A stretch of 64,000 nucleotides of DNA, taken from an uncultured Verrucomicrobiota bacterium (lineage in GTDB: Bacteria > Verrucomicrobiota > Verrucomicrobiia > Limisphaerales > UBA9464). The position numbers and the translations under genes were made by a program. Positions 24,592 to 33,285 of this stretch are shown in pieces. The notes under the pieces are model-generated. The model saw only the letters and a list, made by a program, of their open reading frames with translations. It ran no database searches and had not been told where the DNA came from. Position 1 is the first letter of the stretch, and every line of letters starts with the position of its first letter. The DNA is taken from positions 1 through 64,000 of the forward strand of contig CAIYFP010000462.1 in the NCBI GenBank assembly GCA_903925515.1. Direction: 5' to 3'.

Positions 24592-25887
24592 CTACTTGTT
24601 TTCTCGGATAGACGCGGAGCGTCCGTGGGCGTCGAGGCCCTCGACCTTGGCGAAGACCTGGACGGAGGCCATGGCGTGCTTCAGGGCGCCCTTCCCGTAC
24701 TCGACGATGCTGGTCCGGCGCTGGAACTGGTCGGTGGTGAGGCCCGCGAAGGAGCGCCCGGCTCCGCCGGTGGGGAGTTCATGGCTGGGGCCGGCCACGT
24801 AGTCGCCGAGGACGGTGGGGGAGTAGTCCCCGAGGAAGATGGCGCCGGCCATGGTGATCTTCTTGGCGACGTCGCGGGCATGGGCGGTCATGACCTCGCA
24901 ATGCTCGGGGGCGATGCGGTTCACGAGCGCGACGGCGTGGTCCATCTCCTCGACGTGGATGAGCCATCCGTTGGCCTTGAGGGCCTTCTCGATGAGGGAC
25001 TTGCGGGCCAGCTTGCCAAGCTGGCGGGTCACCTCCTTCTCGACGGCCTTGAGGAGCTTGCCGGAGGTGGTGACGAGCCACACCCGTTCATGGCCGGAGC
25101 CGTGCTCGGCCTGCGCGAGGAGGTCGGCGGCGACGAACTTGGGGTTGGCGGAGTCGTCGGCGAGGACGAGGACCTCGCTTGGGCCGGGGAGCAGGTCCAC
25201 GGCGACATGGCCGAAGAGGAGCCGCTTGGCGGCGACGACATAGGCATTGCCGGGGCCGAACACCTTCTGGACCGGGGAGATGGACTTGGTGCCGAGGGCC
25301 ATGGCGGCGACGGCCTGGGCACCGCCGACCTTGTACACCTCGGTGGCCCCGGCCGTGCGTGCGGCGAAGAGGATGGCGGGGTGGACGGTGCCGTCCTTGC
25401 GGCAGGGGCTGCACACGACGATCTCCGGGCAGCCGGCGACCTTGGCGAGGGTCACGGTCATGAGGACGGACGACACAAGGGGCGCGGTCCCGCCGGGGAT
25501 GTAGATGCCGACGCGGTGGAAGGGGTCGAACTTCTCGCCCACGGCGGCGCCGTGCTGGTTGCGGGCCTGCCAATCCTGCCGGAGCGACTTGCGTGCGAAG
25601 GCCTCGATGCTGGAGTGGGCGTCGGCCACCGCCGTGCGAAGAGCTTCCTGCACCTCAAGGGACGCGGCCATGAAGTCGGCCGTGGTGACGGCCATCTGCG
25701 AGGCGGACAGCTTCGCGCCGTCGAACTTCTCGGTCAGGTCCAGCAGGGCGGCGTCGCCCTTGGCCCGCACCTGTTCGATGATGGTGCGAGCCTTCTCCTC
25801 GATCTCCGGGTCGAACAAGCTGGAGGTGCGCACCGCCCGGTCCAATTGCGCTGCAAAGTTGGCGTCTGTGTGACGCGTGACGTTCAT
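24592..25887 (-). CDS. hisD: histidinol dehydrogenase
   Basis: 431 aa from ATG 25887 (MNVTRHTD); an in-frame GTG three codons earlier is possible. HisD oxidises histidinol to histidine in two NAD-dependent steps with a bound zinc. Typical segments: RVGIYIPGGTAPLVSSVLM, VGGAQAVAAMALGT, VFGPGNAYVVAAKR, LLPGPSEVLVLADD, LLAQAEHGSGHERV, RIAPEHCEV and VAGPSHELPTGGAG. The zinc and histidinol residues in EHGSGHE and APEHCE are intact. The rest of the his pathway is not here, so the genes are dispersed. Confidence 0.97.
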   Translation of the reverse strand: MNVTRHTDANFAAQLDRAVRTSSLFDPEIEEKARTIIEQVRAKGDAALLDLTEKFDGAKLSASQMAVTTADFMAASLEVQEALRTAVADAHSSIEAFARKSLRQDWQARNQHGAAVGEKFDPFHRVGIYIPGGTAPLVSSVLMTVTLAKVAGCPEIVVCSPCRKDGTVHPAILFAARTAGATEVYKVGGAQAVAAMALGTKSISPVQKVFGPGNAYVVAAKRLLFGHVAVDLLPGPSEVLVLADDSANPKFVAADLLAQAEHGSGHERVWLVTTSGKLLKAVEKEVTRQLGKLARKSLIEKALKANGWLIHVEEMDHAVALVNRIAPEHCEVMTAHARDVAKKITMAGAIFLGDYSPTVLGDYVAGPSHELPTGGAGRSFAGLTTDQFQRRTSIVEYGKGALKHAMASVQVFAKVEGLDAHGRSASIRENK

Positions 25888-26188
25888 CGACGCCACCCTA
25901 TTGCAGGTTGCGGCGGCAAGTCAAAAGCCCGTGCCGCGCAAACCTCACGAGCGAAGCTGCTTCCGAATGCGGGGGGGCGTGGGGGCGGTGCTGGGGCCTC
26001 GCGCGGGGCGTCGCTTCATGAAGGATGGGATCCCCGCCCGGGACGTCGTGTCCTGGGTCACGCAAGGACGCGAGGAAGTCCTGCCTTGCGGGACATGCGG
26101 AGGCTTCGAGTTCGGGGCAAATCCGGGCTTGAAGCCGTGGAGTGGGGGGCGTTGGGTAGGGGCCGCAGCCCCGGGTTTCGGGTGCGTG
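25888..26188. other. divergent intergenic region between hisD and a pseudopilin gene
   Basis: 301 bp between divergent starts. The hisD motif lies at its left edge. The frame of the pseudopilin gene stays open through much of this space, but its translation lacks any family character and would bury the prepilin leader. No hairpin or riboswitch-like structure was recognised. Confidence 0.5.
25891..25901 (-). promoter_or_regulatory. promoter-like motif abutting hisD start
   Basis: On the minus strand ATAGGGTGGCG is followed by TCG and then the hisD ATG, exactly the arrangement seen at iscA. An AATAGG -10 would give a very short or absent leader. The GTG inside the motif is an alternative hisD start. 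Confidence 0.5.
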
Positions 26189-27049
26189 ATGGATGCCATG
26201 AAGATGTTGACGTCAACCAATGCGGGCGCGCGGCCCTCGGGCCGCGGCGGCTTCACCTTGATCGAGTTGCTGGTCGTGATCGCGATCATCGCGATCCTTG
26301 CGGGCATGCTGTTGCCGGCCCTGGGCAAGGCCAAGACGAAGGCCCAAGGCATCCTTTGCATGGGCAACCACCGCCAGCTCATGCTGGCGTGGAACATGTA
26401 CGCGGGCGACAACGGCGAGAAGCTGCCGTTCGCCTACTCGCAGGACGACAACCCGAACAACTCCGACGGCGCGTGGGTGCAGGGCATCCTCGACCTGAAC
26501 AACCCCGCCAACCCGGACAACTGGGACCCGAAGCACCTCCGGCAAAGCCCGCTGGCCAAGTACACGGGCGGGGCGCTCGGCATCTGGAAGTGCCCGGCAG
26601 ACCGCTCGGTGGGCGTCAACGCGGCCCGGGCCAAGGTCCCGCGCGTGCGCAGCATGTCGATGAGCATCTGGACGGGTGGCAACCGGGGCACGGACGGCGG
26701 CTGGGGTTCGCGCTGGCGAGTCTTCAACAAGATGGGCGACGTGACGGATCCCGGCCCGGCGGGCACGTACGTGCTGCTGGACGAACGCGAGGACAGCATC
26801 AACGACGGGTTCTTCGTGGTGTGGATGGACGGCTATCCCACGCCCTCGACGACCAAAATGGTGGATTTCCCGGCCAGCTATCACAACCGGGCGGGCGGCT
26901 TCTCGTTCGTCGATGGCCATGCGGAGGTCCGGAAGTGGGTGGACGCGCGGACCACCCCGCCGATCAACAAGGCGCTCCAGCTCAACGTGCCGCAACCGAA
27001 CAACCGGGACGTCGTCTGGATGCAGGACCGCGCCACGCGGCTCAAGTAG
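26189..27049 (+). CDS. type II secretion-like pseudopilin (DUF1559-like)
   Basis: 286 aa. A short basic leader (MDAMKMLTSTNAGARPSGRG) ends at the prepilin peptidase site G|FTLIELLVVI, followed by the hydrophobic helix IAIIAILAGMLLPAL and GKAKTKAQGILCMGNHRQL. The globular part has WKCPADRS, SMSMSIWTGGN, TYVLLDEREDSINDG and the C-terminal FVDGHAEVRKW (H-x-GxxxxxxxDGH-type ending), the pattern of the very abundant Planctomycetes/Verrucomicrobiota pseudopilins. Location: inner membrane and periplasm after processing. Substrate or role is unknown. ATG 26189 or 26198 are both reasonable. Confidence 0.9.
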   Translation: MDAMKMLTSTNAGARPSGRGGFTLIELLVVIAIIAILAGMLLPALGKAKTKAQGILCMGNHRQLMLAWNMYAGDNGEKLPFAYSQDDNPNNSDGAWVQGILDLNNPANPDNWDPKHLRQSPLAKYTGGALGIWKCPADRSVGVNAARAKVPRVRSMSMSIWTGGNRGTDGGWGSRWRVFNKMGDVTDPGPAGTYVLLDEREDSINDGFFVVWMDGYPTPSTTKMVDFPASYHNRAGGFSFVDGHAEVRKWVDARTTPPINKALQLNVPQPNNRDVVWMQDRATRLK

Positions 27050-27185
27050 GCAGCGGGAGGACTGGCGTGGCGGAGGCGCGGCTGCCAGCAGGCGCGCCGC
27101 ATGGTTGCACCCGGGGCGTTTCGGGGGTTAGGTAGGCCTTGGTGGTTCACGGCCGTCCATGCGGACCCGGGCCACCGCGTGGTTC

Positions 27186-27713
27186 ATGGCTGTTTACACC
27201 TCAGCGAATCGTCACCGGCGGGCGCGCGTCAGCGCGGGCCTGTTGATGTATCGCGTCGTGGAGGACCGGCTCGAGGTCTTCATCGCCCATCCGGGCGGGC
27301 CGTGGTTCCCCAACCGGGACCTTGATGTCTGGACGATTCCCAAGGGCGAGCTTGAGGAGGGCGAGGATTTGCAGACGGCGGCCATCCGTGAGTTCGAGGA
27401 AGAGGTGGGGATCAAGCCCGAGGGGCCATACATCGAGCTGGGGTCCATCCGGCAGAAGGGCGGCAAGACCGTCCATGCATGGGCCTTCAAGGGCGACTGG
27501 GACGAGTCGAAGCCCATCCGAAGCAACCTCATCCACGTGGAGTGGCCGCCGGGCTCGGGGCGATGGGGCGAGTGGCCCGAGGTGGATCGAGCCGCGTTCT
27601 TTGCCACGGACGAGGCTCGCACAAGGCTCAAGTCCACGCAGCACCCTCTCCTTGACCGGTTGGTGGAGGCGCTGTCCGTCATGGACCTCGCGCCGCGCCA
27701 AGCCCCGGAGTGA
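27186..27713 (+). CDS. Nudix hydrolase
   Basis: 175 aa from ATG 27186 (27159 is an alternative, 9 codons longer). The Nudix box is complete: it begins GELEEGED, continues with REFEEEVGI, and carries the RExxEE metal-binding residues. Before it, SAGLLMYRVVEDRLEVFIAHPGGP and DVWTIPKGE are the standard lead-in, as in diadenosine-polyphosphate or NUDIX proteins that keep a WTIPKGE sequence. Likely substrates are nucleoside diphosphates linked to another moiety; the exact one cannot be read. The C-terminal part (HAWAFKGDWDE, WPEVDRAAFF) is typical. It converges with the Dabb gene 17 bp downstream. Confidence 0.93.
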   Translation: MAVYTSANRHRRARVSAGLLMYRVVEDRLEVFIAHPGGPWFPNRDLDVWTIPKGELEEGEDLQTAAIREFEEEVGIKPEGPYIELGSIRQKGGKTVHAWAFKGDWDESKPIRSNLIHVEWPPGSGRWGEWPEVDRAAFFATDEARTRLKSTQHPLLDRLVEALSVMDLAPRQAPE

Positions 27714-27730
27714 GGTGATGCCGCGCCACC

Positions 27731-28123
27731 TCAGTCGCGCGTCCAGAAGTCGATCACAAACACGTCGGCGACCAGCGGCTTGACGAGCTTGCCGAAGTCT
27801 TGGTGGTCCGGGTGGACGAGGTAGGCGTCCCGGTCCTTCTCCGAGCCGAAGGTGAGGATCCATCCGTGGGTGCAGCCCTTGTTGAGGCCCTCGGGGCTGT
27901 TGTTGATGCCCCATTCGAGACCTTGGATCTGGGGAATCTTGGCCTTCAGGCCCGCAAAGGCGTCCTCGACCCTCTTGATGTCGGCGGGACCTGCCGAGTC
28001 CTTGAACTTGAACGAGACGACATGACGGAGGCGGGACCGGCCCTTCTTGGGTGCCTGGGCAACGACGACCATGCACAACGAGATGGCGAGCACGCCCATG
28101 ATTCCAGCGAGCAATGTTTTCAC
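27731..28123 (-). CDS. secreted Dabb (stress-responsive A/B barrel) protein
   Basis: 130 aa from a GTG at 28123 that yields a good signal peptide (VKTLLAGIMGVLAISLCMVVVAQA); ATG 28099 would truncate it. The mature part is one Dabb domain: LRHVVSFKFKD, IKRVEDAFAGLKAKIP, LEWGINNSPEGL, THGWILTFGSEKDRDAYL and HPDHQDFGKLV, ending VIDFW. Dabb proteins are small ferredoxin-like dimers. Exported versions are frequent in Planctomycetes and Verrucomicrobiota and have no assigned function. It is divergent from rmuC. Confidence 0.9.
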   Translation of the reverse strand: MKTLLAGIMGVLAISLCMVVVAQAPKKGRSRLRHVVSFKFKDSAGPADIKRVEDAFAGLKAKIPQIQGLEWGINNSPEGLNKGCTHGWILTFGSEKDRDAYLVHPDHQDFGKLVKPLVADVFVIDFWTRD

Positions 28124-28222
28124 GGGGGAGAAGCGTGGGGGAATGACGAGGCCGCGCGCCAGCCTTGATGCGCCCGCACGTTCCATCGTGACCCCGCGCC
28201 GCATCGGCCGCATCCTTCCGAG

Positions 28223-29758
28223 ATGACAGTCGTCGAGCTTGCCGTCGTATCCATCGCCGGGCTGGGGGCCGGGTTCGTTGCGGGCTGGGTGGCCCGGGGC
28301 CAGCGGACGCCGCCCCCCGCCGCGCCGGACACGCGGCTTGAGGCTGAGCTGCGCGCGCAGGCCGCCGCCCACCATGCGGAGGCCCAGCGGCTCCAGTCCG
28401 CCCTTGCGGATGCCGCTGCCGGCAGGGCGGCGGCTGAGGCCGCGAGGGTTGCCTCCGACGAGCGGTCCCGCTCGCTCGGGGAGGAGACGGCGTCGGCGCG
28501 CGCGGGGGAGAAGTCGGCGCGTGAGCATGCGTCGTCTCTTGAGACGGCGTTGGCGGCGGCGAGGGCGGAGATGGAGGCGGGGCGTGCACGGCTGGAGGAC
28601 CAGGCACGGTTCCATGAGCGGCAGGCCCGGGAGGCCCATGAGCGGCATGAGGCCGCGGTGCGGGAGCTGCGGGAGGCGGGCGACCGCGCGTTGGCGGCGT
28701 TGCGGGACCAGTTCAAGGCGACGGCGGCCGAGGCGCTGGCGGCGAACAACCCGCGGTTCCTTGAGATGGCCAACGAGCTGCTGGCGCGGTTCAAGGCCAG
28801 CGCGGACGGCGACCTCTCCCAGCGGCACGAGCGCATCGCGGCGTTGGTGAGGCCGTTGGAGGAGCAGCTCAGGACGTACCAGCAGCGCCTCCAGCAGGCG
28901 GAGTCCCAGCAGCAGGCCGCCCTCGGCCAGGTGCACGAGCAGCTCAAGTCCCTCGCGAGCCAAAGCCAGGTTCTCTCCAGCGAGACCCAGCGCCTGCGCG
29001 TCGTGCTCGGCTCCAACCAAGCCCGCGGTCGCTGGGGCGAGGAAACGCTCCGGCGCGTCGTCGAGGCCGCCGGGCTCAGCGCGCATTGTGACTTCGACGT
29101 CCAGGTGCAGGAGGGCGACAAGAAGCCAGATCTTGTCGTGCGACTGCCCGGGGAGCGGGTGATCGTGGTGGACTCGAAGGTGCCGGACCTTGAGTTCCTT
29201 GATGCCCTCGGCGCGTCCGACGAGGCGCGCCGTGCGGAGGCGTTGAGGGAACATGCGGCGAAGCTGCGGGCGACGATCAAGGCGTTGGCGGAGCGCGACT
29301 ACCCGCGCCAGTTCCCGTCCGCGCTCGACCATGTGGTGCTGTTCGTGCCGGCCGAGTCGTTGTTCAGCGCCGCGTTGGAGGGCGACCGCGACCTGATCGT
29401 GTGGGCGGCCGAGAAGCGCATCCTGCTGGCCACCCCGGCGTCATTGATCGCCTTGCTGCGATCCGTCGCCGTGAGCTGGCAACAGCACGAGCAATCCCGC
29501 AACGCCCAGGAGATTGCCGCCGCTGCGCAGGAGCTGTTCGCGCGGGTTGCGAAGCTCGCGGACCACCTCGGTCGCATTCGCAAGGGGCTCGAAACCGCGA
29601 ACGACGCCTACAACGACGCGGTTGGGAGCTACGAGGGCCGGGTGCGGCCGCAGGGCGAGAAGCTGGCGCGGCTGGGCGGCGCCGCCCCGGGCAAGGAGTT
29701 GCTGGAGATCCCGCCCGTGGCCACGGCGCTGCGCCTGCCACCCTCGGGGGAGCCCTGA
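28223..29758 (+). CDS. rmuC: DNA recombination protein RmuC
   Basis: 511 aa. An N-terminal membrane helix (VVSIAGLGAGFVAGWVA) is followed by about 200 residues of Ala/Glu/Arg-rich coiled coil. The conserved RmuC core then reads NQARGRWGEETLRRVVEAAGL, GDKKPDLVVRLP, VVDSKVPDL, FVPAESLFSAAL, KRILLATPASLIALLRSVA, and ELFARVAKLADHLGRIRKGL. The PD-(D/E)XK-like nuclease core is visible as GRWGE..PDLVV..VVDSKV. RmuC limits inversions between short inverted repeats in E. coli. ATG 28223 begins directly with the membrane helix. Confidence 0.95.
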   Translation: MTVVELAVVSIAGLGAGFVAGWVARGQRTPPPAAPDTRLEAELRAQAAAHHAEAQRLQSALADAAAGRAAAEAARVASDERSRSLGEETASARAGEKSAREHASSLETALAAARAEMEAGRARLEDQARFHERQAREAHERHEAAVRELREAGDRALAALRDQFKATAAEALAANNPRFLEMANELLARFKASADGDLSQRHERIAALVRPLEEQLRTYQQRLQQAESQQQAALGQVHEQLKSLASQSQVLSSETQRLRVVLGSNQARGRWGEETLRRVVEAAGLSAHCDFDVQVQEGDKKPDLVVRLPGERVIVVDSKVPDLEFLDALGASDEARRAEALREHAAKLRATIKALAERDYPRQFPSALDHVVLFVPAESLFSAALEGDRDLIVWAAEKRILLATPASLIALLRSVAVSWQQHEQSRNAQEIAAAAQELFARVAKLADHLGRIRKGLETANDAYNDAVGSYEGRVRPQGEKLARLGGAAPGKELLEIPPVATALRLPPSGEP

Positions 29759-29846
29759 AACGGGCGCGCCTGCGGCGGGGAAAAGCTGGCCCGGCGCGGC
29801 GTCTTGATTGGCATGGTTCGTGCGCATTTTTGGAACTTGAAAGGCG

Positions 29847-29876
29847 TTGACATCGCGAGGGTGGATCCCCAACGAT
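29847..29876 (+). promoter_or_regulatory. possible sigma-70-type promoter of the second pseudopilin gene
   Basis: TTGACA at 29847-29852 matches the -35 consensus; AACGAT (29871-29876) at 18 bp is a weak -10. The 150 bp around it are clearly more AT-rich than the flanking genes. Predicted leader about 30 nt. Confidence 0.35.
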
Positions 29877-29912
29877 GGCGACGCGTTAAGCCCGCAGAAT
29901 TCGTTAATACCT

Positions 29913-30683
29913 ATGAATTGTCTCCATACCCAGCGTCGGAGCGCGTTCACGTTGATCGAGTTGCTCGTCGTGATCGCCATCATCGCAATCCTTGCCGGCA
30001 TGCTCTTGCCTGCGCTCGCCAAGGCCAAGGCCAAGGCGCAACGCATCAAGTGCGTGAACAACGAGAAGAACATCGGACTCGGCTTCCGCATCTTCTCCAC
30101 GGACAACAACGGTCAGTTCCCATGGACCGTTGACGTGTCCCAGGGCGGATCCCAGACCAACGGGGCGCTCACATGGCAGCACTACGTGGCCGTCTCCAAT
30201 GAGTTGTCCACGCCCAAGATCATCCTCTGCCCCTCCGACGGACAGCAGGCCGGCGAAACCGCCGCCCGCCAGGAGGCCACGAACTTCCTCCATCTCGTGC
30301 GCGTCGGCGGCGTGAACGCCAACCGGTTCGTCTCCTACTTCGTGGGCCTCGACGCCTCCGAGGAGAATCCCCAGACGATCCTCGGTGGCGACCGCAACAT
30401 CAGCCCCGACACCTCCATTGCGAGCCCGGTCCTCGTCAAGAACACCACCGCGGCCACGGCCGGCCCCCTCAGCTTCCCCATCCCCGTCGCCATGGCCAAC
30501 ACCATGCCGGTCGCGGCCGGGACGCGTAACTTCGGCTTCACAATGCGTACGCATGACGCCGCCGGCAACATCCTCCTCGGCGACGGCTCCGTGCAGCAGG
30601 TCACCTCCGCTCGCTTCCGCGAGGCCATCCGTGACGCCGCCGCCACCACGGCATCGCCGCTGAGCTGGTCCTTGCCGAACTAA
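29913..30683 (+). CDS. type II secretion-like pseudopilin (DUF1559-like)
   Basis: 256 aa from ATG 29913 (MNCLHTQRRSAFTLIELL), giving an 11-residue basic leader with processing at A|FTLIE, a variant in which Ala replaces Gly at -1. The hydrophobic helix IAIIAILAGMLLPALAKAKAKAQ is nearly identical to that of the other pseudopilin at 26.2 kb. The globular part has ILCPSDGQQAGE, SYFVGLDASEENPQ, ILGGDRNI and the ending NILLGDGSVQQVTSARFREA, all typical of the family. A strong terminator follows at once, so it is monocistronic. Confidence 0.9.
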   Translation: MNCLHTQRRSAFTLIELLVVIAIIAILAGMLLPALAKAKAKAQRIKCVNNEKNIGLGFRIFSTDNNGQFPWTVDVSQGGSQTNGALTWQHYVAVSNELSTPKIILCPSDGQQAGETAARQEATNFLHLVRVGGVNANRFVSYFVGLDASEENPQTILGGDRNISPDTSIASPVLVKNTTAATAGPLSFPIPVAMANTMPVAAGTRNFGFTMRTHDAAGNILLGDGSVQQVTSARFREAIRDAAATTASPLSWSLPN

Positions 30684-30710
30684 CCGGCACCGGACCGCAG
30701 TTTGGATCTC

Positions 30711-30739
30711 AAGGGCGTCCTTCGGGACGCCCTTTTTGC
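30711..30739 (+). terminator. intrinsic terminator after the second pseudopilin gene
   Basis: AAGGGCGTCC / GGACGCCCTT forms a perfect 10-bp stem closed by a TTCG tetraloop (30721-30724) and followed by a T-tract. It lies 27 bp after the stop. Confidence 0.95.
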
Positions 30740-30831
30740 TTGCCCTGCCAGCCCGGGCCTCGTGTCAGTCACGGCTCGCATTTCGCGCCCTGCCCGGTCA
30801 CAACATCCACGTGCACCTCTCCGTCCATGGC

Positions 30832-33285
30832 ATGGTCCGTTCCGCGGCATTCGTCGCGATGGCCTTGCTTGGGGTGGTCATGACGGCCCTTGCCCAGTCC
30901 ACGACCACGCATTGGGCGTACCGGCCGATTGATTCCCGGGCCGCCGACATCCCGACCTCCGGCTGGATTGACGCGCAGTTGGACGCCGCCGCCCGAGCCC
31001 ATGGCGTCGAGCCCTCCGGCCAAGCCGAGCCCGCCACCCTGTGTCGCAGGCTTCATCTGGTCCTCACGGGCTTGCAGCCCACGCCCGCGCAACTCGCCCG
31101 GTTCATGTCGCTGCCGGCCGCGTCCCGGGTTGAGTCCACGGTGGATGCCCTCCTTGCCACGCCGGCCTTTGGCGAGCATTGGGGACGTCACTGGCTCGAC
31201 GTCGTCCGCTACGCCGACTCCGTGACCCTGCGTGGATTCGTGTTCCGCGAGGCATGGCGTTACCGCGACTACGTGGTGGATGCCTTCAATGCGGACAAGC
31301 CGTTCGCCGACTTCGTGCGGGAACAGGTCGCCGGCGATCTCCTGCCCGCGCCCGCCGTCGAGGACGCCCGGCGCAACCGTGTCGCGACCACGTTCTGGGC
31401 CTTGGGCGACACCAATCTTGAGGAGCAGGACAAGAACCAGCTCGAGTTGGACGTCATCGACGAGCAGCTGGAGGTCATGGGCAAGGCGTTCCTTGCTCAG
31501 ACGCTTTCCTGTGCCCGTTGCCACGACCACAAGTTCGATCCCATTTCCACGCGCGACTACCACGCCATGGCCGGGATCCTCGCGGGCACGCGACTTCTCA
31601 GGCATGCCAACGTCTCCGAATGGATCGAGACCCCGTTGCCGCTTGAGCCTGCGGAAGAATCACGATGGAAGGCCGCCGAGGAACGGCTTGCCCGTCTCGA
31701 GGCCGAGCTCAAGTCCCTCAAGTCCCTTGCTGAATCCGCCGTCGCCACTGCCACCCTGTCCGCCTTGGATGGCATCGTGGTGGACGACGAAGCGGCCCGG
31801 TTGGTCGGGGACTGGACCTCCTCCACCGCCAACCGTCCCTTTGTTGGCAAGGGCTACCGGCACGACGGCAACGAAGGCAAGGGCCGCAAGACAGCCACCT
31901 TCCACCCCACCATCCCGCGCCCGGGCGAGTACGAGGTACGCGTGGCCCATGTCCCGGGTGGCAACCGTGCCGCCCGCGTGCCCGTCACCGTGTTCTCCGC
32001 CGACGGCGAGCGCGTGTTCCACGTCGATCAACGCCAGCGACCGAGTGTCGGCGGCCGCTTCGTTTCCTTGGGGCGCGCCCGATTCGAGAAGGACGGTGCC
32101 GGGTTCGTCATGGTCTCGAACGACGGCACGGACGGGCACGTGATCCTTGACGCCGTCCAATTCATCCCGGTCCCTCCTGCTGACGGGGGGACTTTGTCGG
32201 TTGAAGCAACGGCCGGCCCGGAACCCCGGCAGCCCGCGACGTCCGCCCCCGATCTTGGCCGCGTGCGTGTCCTCGAACAGGCCGTCGCCGAGGCCCGGGT
32301 CGCCGCGCGTCGTCCGCATGTCATGGCTCCGGTGGAGTCGGGCGGCACCAACCTGCCGGTCTTGCGACGTGGTTCATGGCGAAACCCCGGCGAGGTGGTG
32401 CCTCGCGGGATGTTGAGGACCGCGTTCCGCGCGTCCGCGCCCGAGCCATCGGGAACGTCCAGCGGCCGGGCCGAGCTCGCAGGGTGGCTCGTGGCCCATG
32501 ACCAGCCTCTCTCGTGGCGAGTCCATGTGAACCGTGCATGGCATTGGACCTTTGGGCGCGGGCTCGTGGCGTCCGTGGACAACCTTGGCACGACGGGCGA
32601 CGCGCCCACGCATCCGGCGCTGCTGGACGCGCTTGCGGCCGGGTTCCGCAACGGCGGCGGCTCGACGAAGCGGCTTGTCCGTGCGCTCGTCCTCACGCGG
32701 GCGTTCCAGAGGGCCTCGTCGATGGCGGACCCGGCGGTTGCGCGGTCGCGTTCCATGGACCCCGCGAACCGATGGCATGGGCGCTTCCGTGTGCGCCCGG
32801 CCGAGGCGGAGGTGCTGCGCGACTCGATGTTGCTGGCGGGGGACGGGCTGCTGCACGAGGGCCGCGGCGAGGCGCCGTTCCCGCCGGGAATTGCCGCCGA
32901 CTACGGCCATGTGGTGGATCGACCCGTGCGAAGCCTGCGCCTGCCCCAGTTCCGCAATGCGCGCCCCGACTTCCTCGTGGCATTCGACGGCGCGGACCCG
33001 TGCCGTGTGATGGGGGCGCGCGAGGCATCGACGGTGGCGCCGCAGGCGCTGTTCCTGCTGAACCATGCCATGGTACGCGACCATGCGGCGCGCGCCGCGG
33101 CCCGCGTGGCGGCGGCGGACGACGCCGTGGGCGCCTTGTGGGTGCGAATCCTTGGTCGGGGGCCGTCTGAGGGCGAACGGCGGGCGGCGGATCAACACCT
33201 TGCTGGCGGGGCCAACCGGACGGAGTCCATGGCGGAGCTGGCCCACGCGTTGCTTGCATCGATCGACTTCAGGCGAATCCCATGA
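30832..33285 (+). CDS. secreted DUF1549/DUF1553 protein with cytochrome-type CxxCH and golvesin-like insert
   Basis: 817 aa. ATG 30832 gives a signal peptide (MVRSAAFVAMALLGVVMTALAQ). The DUF1549 part follows (LCRRLHLVLTGLQPTPAQL, GEHWGRHWLDVVRYADS, EAWRYRDYVVDAFN, LLPAP, DVIDEQLEVMGKAFLA) with CARCHDHKFDP, a CxxCH motif. About residues 320-450 hold an inserted beta sandwich (ARLVGDWTSSTANRPFVG, IPRPGEYEVRVAHVPGGN, VILDAVQFIPV) that matches golvesin/xanthan-lyase C-terminal-like domains. DUF1553 follows (GRAELAGWLVAHDQPLSWRV, NRAWHWTFGRGLVASVDNLG, VNRAWH). These proteins are paired with DUF1501 proteins throughout the PVC group; a redox or polysaccharide role has been suggested, none proven. 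ATGA overlap with the next gene. Confidence 0.92.
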   Translation: MVRSAAFVAMALLGVVMTALAQSTTTHWAYRPIDSRAADIPTSGWIDAQLDAAARAHGVEPSGQAEPATLCRRLHLVLTGLQPTPAQLARFMSLPAASRVESTVDALLATPAFGEHWGRHWLDVVRYADSVTLRGFVFREAWRYRDYVVDAFNADKPFADFVREQVAGDLLPAPAVEDARRNRVATTFWALGDTNLEEQDKNQLELDVIDEQLEVMGKAFLAQTLSCARCHDHKFDPISTRDYHAMAGILAGTRLLRHANVSEWIETPLPLEPAEESRWKAAEERLARLEAELKSLKSLAESAVATATLSALDGIVVDDEAARLVGDWTSSTANRPFVGKGYRHDGNEGKGRKTATFHPTIPRPGEYEVRVAHVPGGNRAARVPVTVFSADGERVFHVDQRQRPSVGGRFVSLGRARFEKDGAGFVMVSNDGTDGHVILDAVQFIPVPPADGGTLSVEATAGPEPRQPATSAPDLGRVRVLEQAVAEARVAARRPHVMAPVESGGTNLPVLRRGSWRNPGEVVPRGMLRTAFRASAPEPSGTSSGRAELAGWLVAHDQPLSWRVHVNRAWHWTFGRGLVASVDNLGTTGDAPTHPALLDALAAGFRNGGGSTKRLVRALVLTRAFQRASSMADPAVARSRSMDPANRWHGRFRVRPAEAEVLRDSMLLAGDGLLHEGRGEAPFPPGIAADYGHVVDRPVRSLRLPQFRNARPDFLVAFDGADPCRVMGAREASTVAPQALFLLNHAMVRDHAARAAARVAAADDAVGALWVRILGRGPSEGERRAADQHLAGGANRTESMAELAHALLASIDFRRIP

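Noticed and set aside
24487..27135. 882-codon plus-strand open frame over hisD and a pseudopilin gene
   Set aside because: Opposite strand of hisD and wrong frame of the pseudopilin; Gly/Asp/His-rich translation without family character.
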